Source: an uncultured Prevotella sp. (GTDB lineage: Bacteria; Bacteroidota; Bacteroidia; Bacteroidales; Bacteroidaceae). From it: DNA of 6,746 bases. Where the stretch lies: NCBI GenBank assembly GCA_900553595.1, contig USEC01000063.1, positions 1 through 6,746 of the forward strand. The letters are read 5' to 3'. A program made the translations under genes and the position numbers. Under the pieces are notes generated by a model. The model searched no databases. It was not told where the DNA came from and was given only the letters and a program-made list of their open reading frames with translations. Positions within the stretch are counted from its first letter, which is position 1. Every line of letters begins with the position of its first letter. Shown here piece after piece: positions 4,944 to 6,746 of the stretch.

Positions 4944-6548
4944 ATGAAAAGAACTATTATGACATCGGTGCTTACATTGCTCGCAGCAGTCTTGTTTGCA
5001 CAACAACCAGTGCAGGTGAAGGTGGTTGAAGGGACACTCGAAGGCATTGACGAATCGGGGATAAAGACATTCAAGGGCGTTCCTTTTGCCGCACCTCCGG
5101 TGGGAAAACTTCGCTGGAAAGCTCCGCAGCCGGCAGGGAAATGGCATGGCGTTCGCCAAGCAAAGGAGTTTGGCCCCAACCCTATGCAGCAGGACCTTTT
5201 CGGCGATATGAATTTCGGGACAAAGGAAATGAGCGAGGACTGTCTGTACCTGAACATCTGGACTCCGGCAAAGAAGATGAACGAGCATTTGCCGGTGCTC
5301 ATCTACTTCAATGGCGGCGGACTGATGTGTGGCAGCGGTAGCGAACCGCGCTATGCCGGCGACGCTATGGCCCGAAAGGGAATCATTGCTGTTACGGCAA
5401 ACTATCGCGAGGGCATATTCGGATTCTTCGCTCATCCGCAGCTCTCAAAGGAAACCGCATATAAAGGCTCTGGAAACTACGGCTTCCTCGACCAGGTGGC
5501 AGCAATAAGATGGGTGAAGGATAATATCGCTGCTTTTGGCGGCGACCCTGAGCGCATCACCATCGTTGGTGAGTCGGCGGGGTCGATGTCGGTAAGTGCC
5601 CTTATGGCTTCACCTCTGTGCAAGGGCTTGTTCGCTCAGGCTATGGGGTCGAGCGGTTCGGTCATAGGCATGAAGAAAGTGGCAACACTGAAGAATGCCG
5701 AGAAGAGCGGCTTGGAGGTGGCACGGAAACTGGGTTGCAAGAACATAAACGAGATGCGGGCCATTCCTGCCAATGAACTGATGGAGAAGGCGAATGTGAG
5801 AAATATTCCGATGTATAATATCGACGGATACTTCTGGACAAAACAACCTTATGATGTCTTTGCAGCCGGCGAGCAGACCAAGGTGCCGTTGCTCGTAGGT
5901 GGCAACAACCAAGAGATGAACGCAATGTACATCCTCCACGGAAAGACTCCTACCATCGACAACTTCAAGGAGGCTGCACGGGGCACTTTCGGCGATGCTA
6001 CCGACGAACTGTTCCGTCTGTATGGACTTAATACCGATGCTGATGTCATGGGACAACCGGGCAACAACCTTGCTGGCGACTGTTTCCTCGACTATTCCAC
6101 ATGGAAGTGGGGCAACATGCATAAGCTAACAAGCGGACAGCCGGTCTATCGCTACCGCTATTGTCATCCCCGTCCGGATATGAGAATTAAAGACAAGGTG
6201 GCAGGACTTGCCGGCGGCGTGAAGGAAAAGACTTCTGACACTCCCGCAATGCCGAAGTCTCTCGGCGCTGTGCACTCCGCCGACATAGAATATGCTATGG
6301 GTACACTCCCCACAAACCGCGTGTACGACTGGCAACCTGAAGATTATATGGTTTCTGATATATTCAGCAACTATTACGTCAATTTCGTAAAGACCGGAAA
6401 TCCTAACGGCCTCGGACTCGTCGAATGGCCGGCTACAAACGGAAAGACAATAGCTCCGGTTCTGCAAATCGATGTGAACACGTTGGTGAAGGAAGACGCA
6501 GCCATGGAAAAACGCTACGAAATTATGGACAACATATTTTGGAAATAG
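4944..6548 (+). CDS. Exported type-B carboxylesterase
   Basis: This 534-residue alpha/beta-hydrolase belongs to the carboxylesterase/para-nitrobenzyl esterase family and hydrolyses carboxylic esters. Residues 1-19 form a signal peptide (KRTIMTSVLTLLAAVLFA, then QQ), so it is probably periplasmic. Family motifs: FKGVPFAAPPVGKLRWKAP (43-61), SEDCLYLNIWTP (97-108), YFNGGG (121-126, oxyanion region), GGDPERITIVGESAGS (199-214) with nucleophile S211, acid E324 in GGNNQEM, and H444 in GAVHSADIEY. The catalytic triad is complete. The oxyanion motif carries Asn123 where most members have His. It starts 15 bp after the permease stop. Placement in a rhamnose operon suggests de-esterification of acetylated or feruloylated rhamnose-containing glycans, but the substrate is not shown by sequence. 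Confidence 0.9.
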   Translation: MKRTIMTSVLTLLAAVLFAQQPVQVKVVEGTLEGIDESGIKTFKGVPFAAPPVGKLRWKAPQPAGKWHGVRQAKEFGPNPMQQDLFGDMNFGTKEMSEDCLYLNIWTPAKKMNEHLPVLIYFNGGGLMCGSGSEPRYAGDAMARKGIIAVTANYREGIFGFFAHPQLSKETAYKGSGNYGFLDQVAAIRWVKDNIAAFGGDPERITIVGESAGSMSVSALMASPLCKGLFAQAMGSSGSVIGMKKVATLKNAEKSGLEVARKLGCKNINEMRAIPANELMEKANVRNIPMYNIDGYFWTKQPYDVFAAGEQTKVPLLVGGNNQEMNAMYILHGKTPTIDNFKEAARGTFGDATDELFRLYGLNTDADVMGQPGNNLAGDCFLDYSTWKWGNMHKLTSGQPVYRYRYCHPRPDMRIKDKVAGLAGGVKEKTSDTPAMPKSLGAVHSADIEYAMGTLPTNRVYDWQPEDYMVSDIFSNYYVNFVKTGNPNGLGLVEWPATNGKTIAPVLQIDVNTLVKEDAAMEKRYEIMDNIFWK

Positions 6549-6558
6549 CGAGTGTAAC

Positions 6559-6647
6559 AAAAAAAAGGCGGTGTGTCAAAACGGAAGTTAAGCTTCGCTG
6601 GAAGTTAAAGGAAAATAACGGACAATAGCATATAGGAGTTAGGAATT
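6559..6647 (-). repeat. Conserved tail of right composite repeat
   Basis: It begins about 10 nt after the esterase stop and is the reverse-complement counterpart of 130-231. It carries 'ggtgtgtcaaaac' near its inner end, two copies of 'ggaagttaa' (6583-6591 and 6600-6608), 'ataacggacaatagcat', and 'taggagttaggaatt'. On the plus strand it starts with an A-run (6559-6566). That makes a T-run on the minus strand, but no GC hairpin immediately precedes it, so I do not call an intrinsic terminator. Confidence 0.75.
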
Positions 6648-6746
6648 AGGAGGTCGAGCGTCTCGCTCGACAACACCACCCAAGCAATTCCTAACTCCTA
6701 ATTAGCAGACTTGCTTTGTGTTGTCGAGCGAGACGCTCGACCTCCT
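6648..6746. repeat. Right REPIN-like doublet with two perfect 29-nt inverted arms
   Basis: 6648-6676 and 6718-6746 are perfect reverse complements of 29 nt separated by a 41-nt spacer. Each arm holds the palindrome with an 8-bp stem (6653-6660/6664-6671 and 6723-6730/6734-6741). The spacer contains 'caattcctaactcctaatt', related to the spacer of the left doublet read in reverse. The folded form would be a long hairpin or a cruciform, located downstream of the rhamnose operon. It could therefore stop or stabilise that transcript; this is inferred from position. Confidence 0.85.

Noticed and set aside
4902..5435. 177-residue minus-strand frame over the start of the esterase
   Set aside because: Antisense shadow of a clear coding gene with a Cys/His-rich composition.
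6559..6600. Intrinsic terminator directly after the esterase
   Set aside because: The A-run precedes rather than follows any GC stem on the plus strand. The strong hairpins begin only at 6648 and lack a following T-run inside the window.
1..6746. CRISPR array, integron attC sites or tRNA from the repeated palindromes
   Set aside because: Only two inverted doublets at the edges with related spacers; no regular direct-repeat/spacer array, no integrase and no tRNA cloverleaf.

Overview
This window looks like a Bacteroidota chromosome, most likely a Prevotella/Bacteroides-type gut or oral anaerobe. The reasons are promoter-like TAnnTTTG boxes, weak Shine-Dalgarno use, an L-rhamnose isomerase/permease pair with Bacteroidota-like sequence, and AT-rich intergenic minisatellites of the 'taactcctaa' type. 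Both window ends lie inside the same dispersed repeat, so this may be a contig that stopped at multi-copy repeats. No rRNA, tRNA, CRISPR array, transposase or integrase was seen.

Layout. (1) 1-231 and 6559-6746 are two copies of one composite intergenic element in inverted orientation, bracketing everything else. Each has a doublet of inverted palindromic arms around a spacer, plus a ~90-100 nt conserved tail pointing inward. (2) 425-1907 is a tightly packed four-gene plus-strand cluster: a DUF3791-type small protein, a DUF3990-type protein with ADP-ribosyltransferase-like motifs, a second small protein that resembles the first, and a class III Fic AMP-transferase carrying its own C-terminal inhibitory motif. 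The first three genes overlap by ATGA and the Fic start directly abuts the preceding stop, so translation is probably coupled. This looks like an accessory toxin-antitoxin-like or protein-modification island. The first three genes are visibly more AT-rich than the downstream metabolic genes. (3) 1908-2620 is a gene-poor stretch with an 11-bp tandem repeat, a small hairpin, possible gene remnants on both strands and the presumed promoter of the next operon. (4) 2621-6548 is a three-gene rhamnose operon: L-rhamnose isomerase, L-rhamnose-proton symporter and an exported type-B carboxylesterase, with 22-bp and 15-bp gaps.

Function. In the rhamnose operon the symporter would import L-rhamnose and the isomerase would convert it to L-rhamnulose. 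The exported esterase may remove acyl groups from rhamnose-containing glycans or from another periplasmic ester; that link rests on position only. No rhamnulokinase, aldolase or regulator gene is in the window. In the accessory cluster, two predicted NAD- or ATP-consuming modifying enzymes (ADP-ribosyltransferase-like and AMP-transferase) sit with two small putative partners in one transcription unit. This is the most interesting candidate system here, together with the REPIN-like elements at the edges.
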